DNA from: Vitellaria paradoxa
Lineage: Eukaryota > Streptophyta > Magnoliopsida > Ericales > Sapotaceae
Reading direction: 5' to 3'
DNA length: 64,000 nt
NCBI GenBank assembly: GCA_019916065.1
Contig: CM034240.1
Coordinates: 33,865,149 to 33,929,148, forward strand
In this document: positions 11,540 to 24,500 of the stretch, piece by piece
Layout of the letters: each line of letters begins with the position of its first letter
Numbering within the stretch: the first letter of the stretch is position 1
The notes under the pieces: generated by a model
What the model was told of the DNA's origin: nothing
Seen by the model: the letters and a program-made list of their open reading frames with translations, nothing else
Databases searched by the model: none
Made by a program: the position numbers and the translations under genes

Positions 11540-14383
11540 TCTTAACCTACAACATCTGCAAATACTCCATTCTATGGCACCAACATCTCGAGCATCCATC
11601 CTCTGGCCCTTTCCAAGTTCTTAGCAAGATAAATTTAGAAATTTATTTTGATTCCAAACATGTCTGTGAGATCTGTCCTTTAGCCAAACAGACATGTTTA
11701 GCTTTTCCATCTAGTTTGATTTCTTCACAAGAACCTTTTGATTTAATACATTGTGATATTTGGGGACCACATCAAATATATTCTTATTCTGGGACTCGTT
11801 ATTTATGAACAATTGTTGATGATTTTACTTGATACACTTGGATACATCTCATGAGTTTTAAATCAGAAACATAAGAGATTTTGTAATCTTTTATTTCTTA
11901 GGTGGAAACACAATTTAATTGCCATATCAAAACTCTTCGATTCGATAATGGATCTGAATTTTTATCAATGAAAAACATTTTCAACACTAAGGGAATTATT
12001 TTTCACCATTCATGAACCTCCACCCCCCAACGAAATGGGGTAGTTGAGAGAAAACATCACCATCTTTTAAATGTTGGCAGGGTTCTTCGATTTCAAGCAA
12101 ACTTACCATTGAAATTTTAGGGGGAAAGCATCTAAATAGCTTGCTATTTGATCAATCGTCTACCTACACCTCTTCTTTCCTACCAATCACCATACCAGAA
12201 GCTCCACAAAATACAACCCACTTACACTTATCTTTGTACTTTTGGGTGCCTTCGCTATGCTACTAATCTCAACCTTATGCATAAATTTGATCAACGAGCT
12301 CGTCATTGCATTTTTGTTGGTTACCCTTTTGGTCAGAAATGTTATTGGGTTTACGACCTCAGTACTTATAAATTCTTTTCCTCCTATGATGTTATCTTTT
12401 ATGAGCAAATCTTTCCATTTCACACTCACCCTCAAGAGCTTCATCAAGATGATGTTGCCCTTCTCTTACCACATGACTCAAATATACTGCCTTTTTCCAA
12501 TCTAATCGGCCCAAACTCAATTGAACCCATCTGTTGCGATACATGCAACCACACAACACATCTTCTTCAACTTTGTCATCCATACCAGACCCAATTGAAC
12601 CTACATCTTTTTCAACTGAACCCATTGCTCAACAACCTTCTCCTATTCCTTATCTTCATCATGGCGAATGTGTCAATAACCAAATACTATGCTACATGAC
12701 TTCCACCTCTGCAATATGGCCATGGTTTTCCCAATCAGTCATCTTCTCCTTCAAGTACGCGTCATCCGTTACCTTGGTATCTTCCTTATGCATAACTTTC
12801 ACCAAATTATGTTTTACATGTAATATCACTACTCCTGTGGAGCCTGTAACATATGAACAGGCTGTTTTGGATCCTAATTAGCGAGAGGCCATGGCTATGG
12901 AATTGAGTGCACTTAAACAAAATTAGACCTGGACAATTACATCTATCCCCTCTAGGGATCGTCCTATCATGTGCAAATGGGTATACAAGATTAAATAGAA
13001 CTTGGATGGCACAGTTGAATGGTATAAAGCTCGGTTTGTGGCGAAAGGTTTTCACTCAATGTGAAAGGATTAATTATACAGAGACATTTGCTCCTGTTGC
13101 CAAATTGACTACTATCAGTTGCTTGCTTGCAATGGCTGCTATTCGCAATTGGTCTTTTCACCAAATAAATGTTCCTAATGCATTTCTTCATGTTGATTTA
13201 CTTGAGGAGGTGTATATGCAGTTGCCTCCCAGTTTTCATTGACTAGGGGGAAGTCTATGGTATGTCGACTCAACAAGTCATTTTATGGACTTAAACAAGC
13301 TTCTTACAGCTGGTTTCATAAGTTTTCCACTGTAATTCAACAAGATGGTTTTCATCAATCACGGGGCTGACTATTCCTTGTTTACTAAGGTTTTTGGCAA
13401 TTCTTTCACAGCTGTGCTCATTTATGTAGACGACATGATTATTACTGGCAACGGCACCAGCAATGACAACAATGCCATTTTAGTCCTTAAGAATTCTCTT
13501 CGCACCAAATTTCGCTTCAAAGACCTTGGTCAGTTGCAATACTTCCTAGGTATTGAAGTTGTTCATTCTACTGATGGGATGTTGGTGTCTCAATGAAAGT
13601 ACACTCTTGATATTTTACATGAAGTAGGCTTGCTTAGGGTCAAACCATTACCAACACCTATGGAAGAAAATACTAAACTTTTGCCTATAGAAGGATACTT
13701 ATTGAAGAATCCATCCACCTATAGAAGGTTGGTTGGATGATTCATTTATCTCACTATCACGCAACCATAAATTACATATTCAGTTCACATCTTAAGTCAA
13801 TTTATGCAGGAGCTGAGAAAATTGCATCTAGATGCCGTTCATCGCCTTTTGTGATATTTAAAGGGAGCACCTAGACAAGGTTTTTATTTTCTACCCAAAG
13901 GAAATTTACTATTAACAGGTTTTTATGACGTAGATTGGGCTCGATTGTCCATCGTGAGACGATCCGTGATTGGTTATTGCATATTTTTTGGGGGAGTTAT
14001 CTCATGGAGAACTAAGAAACAACAACAGTGTCAAGGTTCTCAGCCGAATCTGAATATCGAGCCATGGCCTCCATCACATGTGAGCTTACTTAGCTCAAAT
14101 ACTTGCTACATGACTTATGGATTAAGCACTCACAATCAACCAAGTTGTTCTGCGATAGCCAAGCAGCACTTCACATTGCAGCCAACCCAGTTTACCATGA
14201 ATGACCCAAGCACATAAAATTTGACTGCCATGTTATTCGAGAACAGATCCAGTTGGGTGCTATTGTGATTGCTCATGTTTCCTTAGCTTGCCAACTTGCC
14301 GATGTGTTCACCAAGCCACTTGATCAACCGACTTTTCATTCCCTCCTTAGCAAGTTCAGCGTTCTTGACATACACGCTCCAAT
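11540..14383 (+). pseudogene. Ty1/copia polyprotein relic (GAG-pre-integrase to RNase H)
   Basis: Copia domains occur in canonical order. The GAG-pre-integrase zinc motif is near 11572-11690 (LWHQHLEHPS with a C..C pair in CEICPLAKQ). The integrase core is 11730-12100, with the Asp of HCDIWGP, the Asp of RFDNGSEF and the Glu of GVVERKH still visible. The integrase C-terminal part is 12148-12450 (a 183-aa open stretch). RT is 12830-13600 (LIYVDDMIITGN, FRFKDLGQLQYFLGIEV). RNase H is 13930-14340 ([25 protein letters not shown]). Many in-frame stops and frameshifts break it, and gag and the 5' LTR are missing. A polypurine tract (TTGAGGGGGAA) ends it. The order integrase before RT makes it copia rather than gypsy. 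It is non-functional. Confidence 0.92.
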
Positions 14384-14393
14384 TTGAGGGGGA

Positions 14394-14670
14394 ATATTAA
14401 TGGAAATGATTAAAGATCTACTATTAATGAAAAAGATTGAAAATTTACTTGATTATTGAGCCGTGAGATTAGTGATTAATTGTAATTGATTCATTTAGTG
14501 ACTGTGATTGATTTTCTATTTATTGCTTACCTAGAATAGGTCCACTATTGTTAGTATAAAGGCTCTCTTTCTTCTTTGTATAGTGCACTAATTATTAATA
14601 GAAAAAATTTCCATACTCTGTTTTCTTTTCATATACTTTATTCCCTTTTCGTATATATATATATATATAA
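14394..14670 (+). mobile_element. 3' LTR of the copia relic (approximate)
   Basis: It begins just after the polypurine tract with TATTAATGG (the usual TG start is decayed). It contains a TATA-type promoter (TTAGTATAAAGGCTCTC near 14549) and a T-rich region. The right edge is uncertain because no TSD or second LTR is available; it falls around the ATTATTAATAG near 14600 or the TA repeat near 14655. Confidence 0.5.
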
Positions 14671-16644
14671 CCTTATCAATCAACTTGCGACTATAAAAGT
14701 GATTTGGCAGCGGTTACATATATTGTCAAAACAGCCTTTACTTTCCTCAGAATTGTTTATTTTTCAATAAATTAATTATGAGTAGGCCTAGTGACAATCG
14801 TGGGTGAACATGACCCATCTGGGTTGCTTGCAAGCCCAGTTAGGAAGTTGGAGGACCATACAGAGTATGTATACATTAATACTCAAAAATAAAAATCGTG
14901 GGTTCTAGTCCACAAAATCCTTCTATTGGTCAATTTTTTTTTTTTTTTCTTTTTTGGCTCCATCCATTGCCGGTTGCGTACTCATTAGGAGAATTTAGAA
15001 TCACCTGTTATGTTAATGGAAATACTTTTTTTGCTATAATTTATATTCCAAAAAAAAAAAAACTCCGTTGATGGCATTCTCTAATAAAAGCGTACGTATC
15101 TTAATCGATCGATCATTCTATTTAAAGAGATTAGCCTAGAAAAGAACCACATTATTTTGATAAAAAATTCTTGTTGTCCAACATAACCTATTCTGTTAAC
15201 AATGGGCTTGGCTTTTTTAGGATCTTATAATCTGGCGAAGGATCATAAATTAAAGGCAAAATATATGTGACGGGTTTTGTTTCGTAATAAAGCCACAAAA
15301 TTATAAGTTTATCACAAAACTTGAGGTACAAAGTTTGGAGAGAATTTACTCATTATTTTTCTCTCCCTCTATTTCTCTCTGGCTTGCCACATATAAACTG
15401 AATTCAAGCCTTCTAGCTATTGACAAAATCTAATGCTAAAAAATAAAATACAAGTTGTAAACTAATTATAATAAAATCTTACAAAATGTTAGCGATGATG
15501 GCTAGGTAGCTGAAGTGGAAGCGGTGGCTTGTTGGCTGCTAAAATTTACTTTCAGAATTTCTAATTATCTTCTCAATATGAGGCCATCAAGCATTCTATC
15601 TTTACCCATTGGGCCGGGGAAGCGTTTAGCTCTTGGAAGCGCGCCATGCCAGGCACATTGAGGAGCTCCTTTTAATTTCCTTTCCTACACCTCAAGTACT
15701 CGCTGGAGCGACATTAATTACCCAATTCAAGGAATCGCATGGGTGTTTTCATATTTGAATTAAGCATTTGCTTTCTCTATCTATTATAGCTCTCCCAGAA
15801 TATATATGTATATTAAATTTTAATTAAAAATAAATTAATTTTTTGTTCAACTTTTGTTGTCTGAAGAGCAATACAGAAAAGAGGGGGGGGGGGAGCAAAT
15901 TTTGTAGTATTTACAGCCAAAAATTAAGCAAAAACTGCAAACCGTAATTGGGGGATGATAAATGAAGCAAAGGCCATAAACCCATGAAGGGCAGAAGCAC
16001 ATGGGTGTGTGTCGATATACATCTTAGCTAGCAAAGACTAATTTGTGAGCAAGATTGTCTATATATGTATACAAATATATTCGATGGCATGCATGCATGT
16101 TGCATTTTATTACTGCTTTTGATCAGAAGGATCATCATGGGGTGCGCCAGCTGCCATGGACCTTGCTCGAGGACATATCTCCCGAGTCCCGGCCTTTGCC
16201 TTTCTGTATTTTCTTTCCCACAATCATTATGTCCAATTTTTATTTGCAGATGACTCTCTCTCTCTCTCTCTCTCATACTACAAAATATTTTAGCAGCAGA
16301 AACAAGAGATGATTCTAGCTTTGGCAGACCTCAAATGAGTATGCAAACCAAGCCAGTGGCTTCTTTCCAATGGATTGCGATTTACAAGGCCATACTAGGC
16401 ATGGGAAACAGGAAAAGTGAGGATTCAAACTGTTGAGACGATTCATTTCTTTAACATTACCATTGTGGGCATGCATGTGTCACAGTGTGTCACGTTTAAT
16501 AATTGAAGAGAAGTGTGTAGTTTGTGTTTAAAGTTGTATAAATTTATAAAAGTTATAGTTTCGTAATTCGTATTTTGATTACAAAATTTAAATTTTATAG
16601 ATATTTATACATATTTGTGAAGATAAAAAGAAATTCAAACACTA
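14671..16644. other. Non-coding region with microsatellites
   Basis: No gene is supported. There is a (TA)n microsatellite at about 14652-14669 and a (TC)n at about 16254-16273. The block 14790-14935 has a GGCCTAGTG box, a GGTTCTAGTCC box and a T-rich tail, and may be a decayed tRNA-derived SINE. Short patches of higher GC (15600-15680, 16135-16200) may be remnants of genes but do not give convincing proteins. Confidence 0.45.
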
Positions 16645-16654
16645 TCATATGAGA

Positions 16655-17695
16655 TTGTTTGACAACGCTATCGTTTTTTTGTTGTTGGCATTTTTTATTT
16701 TTTGTTTTCTGTTACTGTTTATTTTTTTTAAATAAAAACTGAAATTACGTTTGGAAATACAAGTTTGTTTATAATTATTAATTTTTTATTTTATAAAATA
16801 TTTAATTTTATTAGTATTAAAAAATTAATAGAACTTAATAAAATATATTTTATATTAATTTAATTTAATTAATATAATTAATTAAATTAATACACTAAAT
16901 GATTTATTAAAATCATTTAATTCAATAAATATAAATTATATTAAATTATATTATTTATTAAAAATAATTTAATAAAATATATTTCATATTAAATAAATAA
17001 TTAAATTAGATTAATTATTAAATTAAATTATTTATTTTTAAATTAATTAAATTCAGTTAATTATTTATTAAAATAATTTAACAAAATATATTTTATATAA
17101 ATTAAATTAATTAAATCATAAATAATTTAATTTAATTATGATATTTATTTAAAATAATTTAATAATAATTATTAAATTAAATTAAATTAAAAATTAATGT
17201 AATTTAATTATGTATTATTAATTATTTTATATAAATTAATTTAATTATTAAATTAAATAAATTAATTATGATATTTATTTCAGATAATTTAGAAATAATT
17301 AATTATTAAATTAAATTAAATTAATTAATTTAGTTTTATTCTTTATTAAAAATAATTTATATTAATTTATATAATTAATTTAATTTATTGAATTTAATTA
17401 TATTATTTAATAAAACAACTTATTTTAATAAAATATTTGAATAAAATAATTTATTTTTATGTAATATAACAAAAATAGACAAAGTTTTAAAATTGACAAA
17501 ATATTGGCAATAGAAAAGAAAACTAGAGTGGAAATACATTTTTTCTGTTTACGTTTTTCTGTTTATGTTTTCATTTTTTTTTTAAACAAAAAAACGTAAA
17601 TAAGTTTATCAAACATGTTTCTGTTGCGAGTTTACAAAATTTTAAAAATATAAAAAAAAAAAACAAAAAATAGGAATATTACCAAACGGGGCTAT
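16655..17695. mobile_element. TIR DNA element with an extremely AT-rich core
   Basis: The left end reads GTTTGACAACGCTATCGTTT. The reverse complement of the right end reads GTTTGGTAATATTCCTATTT, an imperfect terminal inverted repeat of about 27 bp. The core, about 16740-17470, is almost entirely A/T and built from reiterated TTAATTAAAT-type words, followed by CGTAAATAAGTTTATCAAACATGTTTCTG-like text. No coding capacity is present. It resembles large plant MITEs or non-autonomous hAT/Mutator elements; the superfamily is not assigned because no TSD was clear. Confidence 0.5.
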
Positions 17696-19620
17696 ATAAT
17701 ATAAGTTAGGAGTTAAAATTTTTGAACTGAAAAGTGCCTGTCTTTGCAAATTGTAAAATTTCCCAAGAAGTAGTATGCTCAACATAGCACGTCCCAGGAA
17801 GGGTCTAACCTCCTCTTTTCTGCTCTCACATCGAGAGTTCCATTGATGGATCATTCCCAAAGAGGTAAGTGCACACAACGTTAACTTATTTGCAGAATGA
17901 AGTCAAGCGAATTCAAGAAAGCATTATTAGAGTTTCAAATTTCTATAAAAAAAAAAGGAAAAAAATTAAGCCTACTTTTAATTTTCATCAATTTCTAAAA
18001 AAAAAACTTATATCTATTATTAAAAAATTACAAAATCAACAATCATGTATTTCAAAAAAAAAAAAAAAACAAAAAGAAAGTGTCAAATAATAATACACTT
18101 TTAAAAGTTCAAAATAACACATATTATAGTCTAACAAAATCCGTTTGAATAGACTATTAACCATCTGTATGAACAAATTTTTAATTTTTTGTCTAATACA
18201 AACTGTTTGGAATTTTAAAAAACTTTAAAAAGTTATAAAAAGATTTAACTTTTTTCAAGTAAATTTCGTCATGTATCATTTTGACACTAACTTTTTGGCA
18301 AACCAAATTTTTTAAGCACTATTCAAACACAAAAAACTTGAAAGAATTTGAACACTACAAACACCAAAAAGTACAACTTATGTTAACTTTTGGAGTTTTT
18401 AGTTCCTTTTCGGAGCTCCAAACACAACTCATGGTTCCATTTGGAGCTATATAGATAAAACATAATCAATCTTTATAAGGTATATAATTTACGAGACTGT
18501 CAAGTGTAACCAATTTATATTAGCTTTTTGCACTCTATACATATCCTAGATTAGATATGTGGGCCTCTTAAATTTAAAAAAAAAAGAAAAATATGCTGAA
18601 TGGCTCCACCAGGATTAAAGTGCGTCTATATGTATATATAATATTTCGAAGCTAAATTCCATACTTGAATTAGTTGACATGGATTTGGAAGAGTAGGAAA
18701 TGAGTAATTGTTTTTTTTTTTTTTTTTTTTTTCTCTGGTGTGAATTTGTGCTATATATGTATCACTGTGCATTGGTCCTGAAAATGCAGAAAAGGCCAAA
18801 AGGCCTAGCTTCGCATCATCACTCTGGTTTGGCTTTATTGGCTTCAATTAGTGGTGGTATATCACAAGTCCAATTAAACTACTAGGAGAAGACATCTATA
18901 ATATACTTTACGAGCATGCAAACAATGGTATTGACAGATAGATAGTCATAGCTGTGGACCATCTGCTCGATCTGTTTAGGCCTCAACACATCTACACTAA
19001 TAATTTATGTTAGGTTGAGACTGTTTCTTCAATTTATATATATATATGTATATATAATCTTGTTAAAAGTGTTTAATTAGTAGTGTTCTAGTTCAAAAAT
19101 GCAACCCATGATTTATTGGGCAATCAATACTTAAAATAAGAATAAAATTAATTTATGTTCGTATTTCAAGTAATTCAAATAATATACACATGATCTAGCA
19201 ATGGAACATCTTCTATCTTCTCATACTATTTATACACATCTTATTCTTGCGAAAATAAATAAATAAATAAATACGATCATTAATTTCCCAGGTATTCGCA
19301 CCCCTTGTACAAGCCTCAAATTTGCTGTAAATTACAATCAGTGTCTACAAACCAAATAAAGTAATAGAAGGGAGCAGTTGAACCCTTTCATCAATCTTGC
19401 CCCTCGGTAACAACACTTCATGAATTTTCCTTGATGTCCCGGTGATCTTAATAATCAAATTAATTACCAGGTTTGTTTTTCATTTCTTTTCTTTTTTTTT
19501 TCTTTTTTTCTTTTTTTGTACAAGAATCACATGAACCAAAAAAATAAATAAATAAATTAAGGACTATATATGATCAAATTCCCACACATAAATCACTCTT
19601 CCTGATATTGAATTTATGAT
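17696..19620. other. Intergenic, AT-rich; 3' flank of the MINI ZINC FINGER gene
   Basis: No ORF has family similarity. A long poly-T run lies at about 18711-18732. The blocks around 18280-18450 contain inverted copies of TTTGGAGCT / AGCTCCAAA and look like a degraded MITE. The final about 300 bp would be 3' UTR and terminator of the minus-strand gene at 19676; no single polyadenylation signal stands out. Confidence 0.45.
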
Positions 19621-19675
19621 AGAAAATCAAGAAAAAGAAAAAGTTAATAATAATAATAAATAAAATAAAATAAGC

Positions 19676-19921
19676 TCAAGAAGACTCACTAACAACCTCA
19701 TCAGACTCCTCTTCCCTTCTGTGGAAATTCCTGTGGCAGCCACATGCAGCACACGTAAGGGCACCATTAGTCCCTTCCCCTCCGCTCGCCATGAACTCCC
19801 TGCACCCATCCACCGCGTATCCTCCCCTATCCGCCGCATGGTTTTTCTGGCACTCCACGTATCGAACTGATCTCCTAGCAACCGAAGTACTTCCACTCCT
19901 TCTGACAACGCGCTTCTTCAT
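19676..19921 (-). CDS. MIF: MINI ZINC FINGER protein (ZF-HD dimerisation domain, no homeodomain)
   Basis: Seen: an uninterrupted 81-codon frame with ATG at 19921 and TGA at 19678-19676. Residues 19-44 match the plant ZF-HD motif VRY.EC.KNHAA..GG...DGC.EFM. A second Cys/His cluster at residues 57-67 ([11 protein letters not shown]) completes the zinc-binding domain, followed by the conserved HRREEE tail. The N-terminus is short and basic (MKKRVVRR). Known: MIF proteins are about 80-100 aa, intronless and plant-specific. They carry the zinc-finger dimerisation domain of ZF-HD transcription factors but lack the homeodomain, and they act as interfering partners in hormone-related and floral-meristem regulation. 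Length and intronless structure fit the family, and all expected zinc ligands are present. Inferred: this is a functional MIF gene, closest in length to MIF3-type members. A TATA box about 125 bp upstream supports expression. Confidence 0.95.
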   Translation of the reverse strand: MKKRVVRRSGSTSVARRSVRYVECQKNHAADRGGYAVDGCREFMASGGEGTNGALTCAACGCHRNFHRREEESDEVVSESS

Positions 19922-20042
19922 TGTTGCTAATGTTAGGGAGGAACAAATTTAAGTTTTTCTGATCAATTTAGTAGTACTGATCTTCCGGACCCAGAAGGTA
20001 GTATATATTAAGTATGGTGTGGAGAGAGCTGGAGGGAAATAA

Positions 20043-20052
20043 TTATATATAA
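20043..20052 (-). promoter_or_regulatory. TATA box of the MINI ZINC FINGER gene
   Basis: TTATATATAA on the minus strand lies about 125 bp upstream of the ATG, implying a leader of about 95 nt. It is followed in the transcript direction by a pyrimidine-rich stretch (CTCCAGCTCTCTCC) of the kind common near plant transcription starts. Confidence 0.6.
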
Positions 20053-20059
20053 GGATAGT

Positions 20060-21140
20060 TTTTTGGGTTGATACTACATAACCTAACCCTAGCTAGCATG
20101 CGTATTTATAAAGGTGACTCAACTACCTCGAGTAGATAAAAGAATAACTTGCATAACCTAATCATGTTCTGTTTCTTCTAGGTTTGCAAAATGTTATTCT
20201 ATTAAAAATAAATAAATAAATAAACATAAAGTGTAACCTCCATATAATAATAACAGTGTTATAATTAAAATTTAGTGTCATAATTAAAATTTACTCCGGC
20301 GAATTTATTAATTTGAAATGATCATTAAAGTTCTATCCTGTGACGGGTCGATCATAGGGTTGCCCCATGACTCCAAAAAAAAATTATTTTACTTTAAAAT
20401 TATTTTTTTTTTCAAATTTAATTTATTCTATATTTTTGTTGCTAACCCACTTTGACTTCAAACCCTTTATTTAGGCTAAATTTTTGCAACTTAACACTCT
20501 ATTGTTAAATCCTTTGTTCAGTCTAAGCAACGTCTAAGTTTTGAATCTGCTCCTGGTTCTATCTGATTCTGATAATTCTTTTGGGTATATCATTTTGATC
20601 GTATAGAGTTATCCTTTCATTTTTTTCTGAGGCAGAAATTCTCACGAGGTCCACATTGTCACCACTCCCGGTATGCCACGTCATAGTTGAGAACGCAGCA
20701 TTTCCACCATTTTGGTCTAGAAATATTAAAGAAGTAGAAAGAAAATGAGCAACATTACTACCTCACATCTTCCTCAGATTGGCTAGGGCATGGTTGAATA
20801 TCCTTCAACGTGTCACGCTATAATTAGTCTGCCAGACTTCGAATGGAGATGGGTAGGCTCTCTATGGCCCTTTTATCGTTATATACACCATTGGAAACCC
20901 TAGAATAGCGGTTGGAAATGATCGTCCAACTGCCTTGGGAAGCTTTAGAGCTTGGAATTGGCTATTTTTGCATAATTAGGGAATCTATATATAATACGAT
21001 AAGAAAGCAAAACTTTATTGCTAGCTGGCAATAATATTGATTTGTTTTCTAGTGAAATAAGCTTCTTAAGCTGGCCGGTTATTCTCTTGAGTTCGGGCCT
21101 GGATTATGCATTTCACATTTAGAGCGCTAATGTTACATTT
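20060..21140. other. Intergenic, promoter-side flank of the MINI ZINC FINGER gene
   Basis: No gene was recognised. The first several hundred bases probably hold upstream regulatory DNA for the minus-strand MIF gene, but no specific element can be assigned from one sequence. A short (AAAT)n run lies near 20205-20222. Confidence 0.4.
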
Positions 21141-21144
21141 TAGG

Positions 21145-21590
21145 GGCTATTTGGTGTGCTAAGAAAATACAATTGTCACGTGGTAGTATGATGGTTAGTT
21201 AGTTATTTGGTAAAAATTTATAAAAAGTTGAAAAAAATTATAAAAAATTTGAGAAAATTTGTAAAAGCTGGAGAAGATTGAAAAAAATAAGTTAAAAAAA
21301 CTTCATAAAAATTGGAGAAATTGGAGTGTTGTTTGGCACATCAAAAAAATAAACTTTTACTAATTTTCTTCAACTTTATCTAACTTCTCCACCAAGTATA
21401 AAATTAGCTTTTACCAACTTTTATCAAAATTTTATAGTTGTTTTTAACTTTTTTTCAACTTTTGTCAACTTTATCTAATTTTCTCTAACTTTTTATAGCT
21501 TTTACTAATTTTTACCAAATGCCCAACAAACTATTAGTGTCACGTATCAATCTAATATACCAAGTTGTATTTTTCCGTGCGGAAAACAAC
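21145..21590. mobile_element. Fold-back (MITE-like) element
   Basis: The left arm (about 21205-21330: TTTGGTAAAAATTTATAAAAAG...) is answered by an inverted right arm (about 21360-21520, ending ...CTAATTTTTACCAAATGCCCA). Purine-rich GAAAA/GTTGAAAA words on the left become TTTTCAAC/TTTTC words on the right. The transcript of either strand would fold into a long imperfect hairpin. It is non-coding. The outer ends (GGGCTATTTGGTG and CCAAGTTG) are also weakly inverted. Confidence 0.6.
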
Positions 21591-21599
21591 CTCTTGATA

Positions 21600-24500
21600 A
21601 AAGTTAGTTTTATGTTTGATGAAAAAAGTTTAACAAAGTTGTAAAACATTGATGAAAATTATTATTATTTTTTTATTTTTTAATGTGCCGAATATCTCCT
21701 AGAATACAAATTATTTGACTGTTAAAATATAAATATGTTTTCACCTTGAGCGTTCAAAGAGAATTCACTCTCACACATTCAATTGCCAAAACAAAAATAA
21801 AACTTCATCCGATTATTCTCTACTTTGTGGGTCCAAATTATTATGATATACAAAAAGAGGTCCCTATGGCCCTTAAAACATGCTTCCACAACCCTTGTCT
21901 AATTACCTAATATTACAATAATTAAAGAGCATTACCTGGCCACCATGTGGGAAAGACCTCTATATCGACCACTTATTTCTCTCGCATCGATCGATCGATC
22001 AAATCCAAGATTGCAATAATACACCCACAAAATTATAATAATAACAACAATTTATTATGGGATCGACGTTATCTTAGCTAGATTGGAATTTCCATCTTCT
22101 AATTATATTAATTTGAATATTGGTTCAGAGTTATTCAACTGATCCTCGAGTAATGGATAGAGCAATAAGGCTAAAAGAACCCTCCACCATTTGAATTGGC
22201 AAAGACGACAAAGGGACAAGCACACGGTTCAATCGCCAATCACAAACATGAAGTGCACTAGTTGTTGCCCTAGTAATTAAAAAAGACACAAGATATATAT
22301 ATATATATATGCATAAGTTGGGGGCCTTATAAAGGTGAGAACAGGGGGACAAAGACCCATGTGGTAGGTAATAAAGAACTTGTTTTAATTGACACTTAAT
22401 CATATCCATTCTCACTAATAATGTTGGGATAATTTTAGTTACTATTTTTTATCTCTTGGAAAAACAACTTTGTGCATGCAATCAATAAGAAGCAAAGATT
22501 TTGTTGACTGCTGATTTTATAAACATTCTTCTAATTTTGTTTCTTGAAAATACTGCGTTTGGATTCGGAAACAGTGTCTTTTCTAATTAATACTAATAGT
22601 AGAACAAAACTTTTTGCACACAAGGAGAGCTCTAACTTTTGCAAGAATTTTTCAAAATTCTAGCATGCTTAAACGTATCAATTTGCGCACTGATGTTTCT
22701 TGAATTACCATAGATCAATCAAGAAAGATTACACGAACTTAAATGGCTTAGCTAATAGAACATGTAAAGTTTTGGTTGGGGAATATTTTTTTTTTTAACT
22801 AAAATTTGATTTTCTTTTTTTTGTTTAGTAGCTTTTCATAAACAAGCTTATTTCAACTCGTACATGATTTTTTTTGTTGTTTATGTAATTTATATGATTT
22901 GGAAGTGAATAATATGTCTAAGAATTGACAAATAAAAAAGAAATTCAAAATTTCTTGAAAAAAAAATAACAATAAACTAAATTAAAATATTATATTCTTC
23001 TTAAATCAAGCTTTTAAGTTTAAAGTTTCAAAAACACATTCTAAATCCACTGAAGTTAGAATTTTTTTTTTTTTTTGGGGATGAAATTAAAGTTTGAAGC
23101 AAGCTTGAAAAGGAAGTTCAGGGGCTTTGTAGAGTAAACACATGTTATAGATGTTAAAGCTCAACCGTTCATTTTAATCATGAGATAATCAATAGCTGAA
23201 GTTTTAAACACTTTTGACTTGGTAGTGCAATTATGATGGAAAGTCCTTAATACCTTTAAAATATGTTCATTATGACAAGGGATAATGAAAGGTTAGACAT
23301 TTTTGCTTCAAGAGAGATCAACAGCTGAAATTTTAACACTTCTGATTTGGCAACATATTTACGATAGAAAGTCTTCAATACATTGAAAACATGTTTATTA
23401 TGGCCAGCGATAATAGAAGATAATACATTTTTGCTTCAAGAGAGAAAACTGTGCAGGATCTTATTATATTTTCAAATCGTCTTCCCCAAACCCAGCATTT
23501 TGCTAGTCTTTCAGTTGATTGACTTCCCCAAAAACGGTTCAACAGTGGAAACTCGAGTTGATTGATTCAAGTTTTGGCTTAGAAATTTGGTATGGACAAT
23601 GACCCACAAATTAACTCTCCACGTGCACTTTTCGTTACTTTATCCTTTCAGAGAAAGCAGAAGAGAAAGTAGCAGTGATAATGTTATATATACATATATA
23701 CAAGTTTTTAGCACTTTCTAAATGATTAAACACCAATGTTTAATCTAGACTTTTAATGTAGACTAGCCTAAATTTGGTGAAAGATCAATAGATCGAGCTT
23801 ACGCGAAACATATTATAAGCCTAATTAATTAATCACCTTGAATTGTCGCATATGATGACCTATATATGCTTCTGCTAGCTTAAGGTTGGAATGCTGCAAT
23901 ATATACATTGTATACATAGTTATATTTTTTTATACCATATCTTGTCGTTGATTGTTTTCATTTGCTTACACTAGAAAAGAAGCTTTGTTTACGACAAAGG
24001 CCGATGTCCACGGAACAATTAATGAAACAAAATTAACATAATTGCATGAAAATATTTGAAACATAGGCATAGAAATTAAGTAATGTGCATTTACATTTTA
24101 TTATACAAATTATTTCTGACTATTACCTGACAAAGGCTTGAGAAAAATTGCATGCTGCTCCTCCTTGCTCATAGATATGTGTTGTTCTGTACCACTACTA
24201 GCAGAGCGGCAAGAAGAAAGAAAATAGGATGACGATTCCGTTCTGCATTTGGCATGTTTAATTTATTTCAAATAAGTTAGTTTGTTTGGATAACTTTTCT
24301 TTGTCTTATATTACATTTTTAATTCCATTTTTTTTATTTTTACTTACTGGTATTTTGATATGTTATTCACATTTTTTATAAAAAAATACTTGAACATAAG
24401 AAAATTCAAGAAAAATGAGTTAACTTATTCGAAAAAGTCTACTCATTTTGTCAGCACGTGAATTTTTTCATTTTTAGGTAATTTTTCTTTTCAAAATTTG

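Noticed and set aside
12187..12625. Several ORFs on the opposite strand or in other frames over the copia integrase
   Set aside because: Shadows of the copia coding sequence.
14790..14935. Possible tRNA-derived SINE with a T-rich tail
   Set aside because: Spacing of the boxes is atypical, no TSD was found and no second copy is in the window; mentioned only within the region note.
15595..15660. LPIGPGKRLALGS-like translation resembling the haem-binding loop of cytochrome P450s
   Set aside because: The critical Cys is absent, a stop follows quickly and no other P450 motif is nearby; too short to call a pseudogene.
16138..16253. Small ORF starting MGCASCHGPCSR with a myristoylation-like start
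   Set aside because: 38 codons, no family match and no promoter pattern; likely chance.
22131..22415. 94-aa minus-strand ORF
   Set aside because: Contains translated AT microsatellite and no domain; not supported.
24120..24240. Possible minus-strand exon ending in a GTAATA donor
   Set aside because: No recognisable protein, weak donor and no partner exon.
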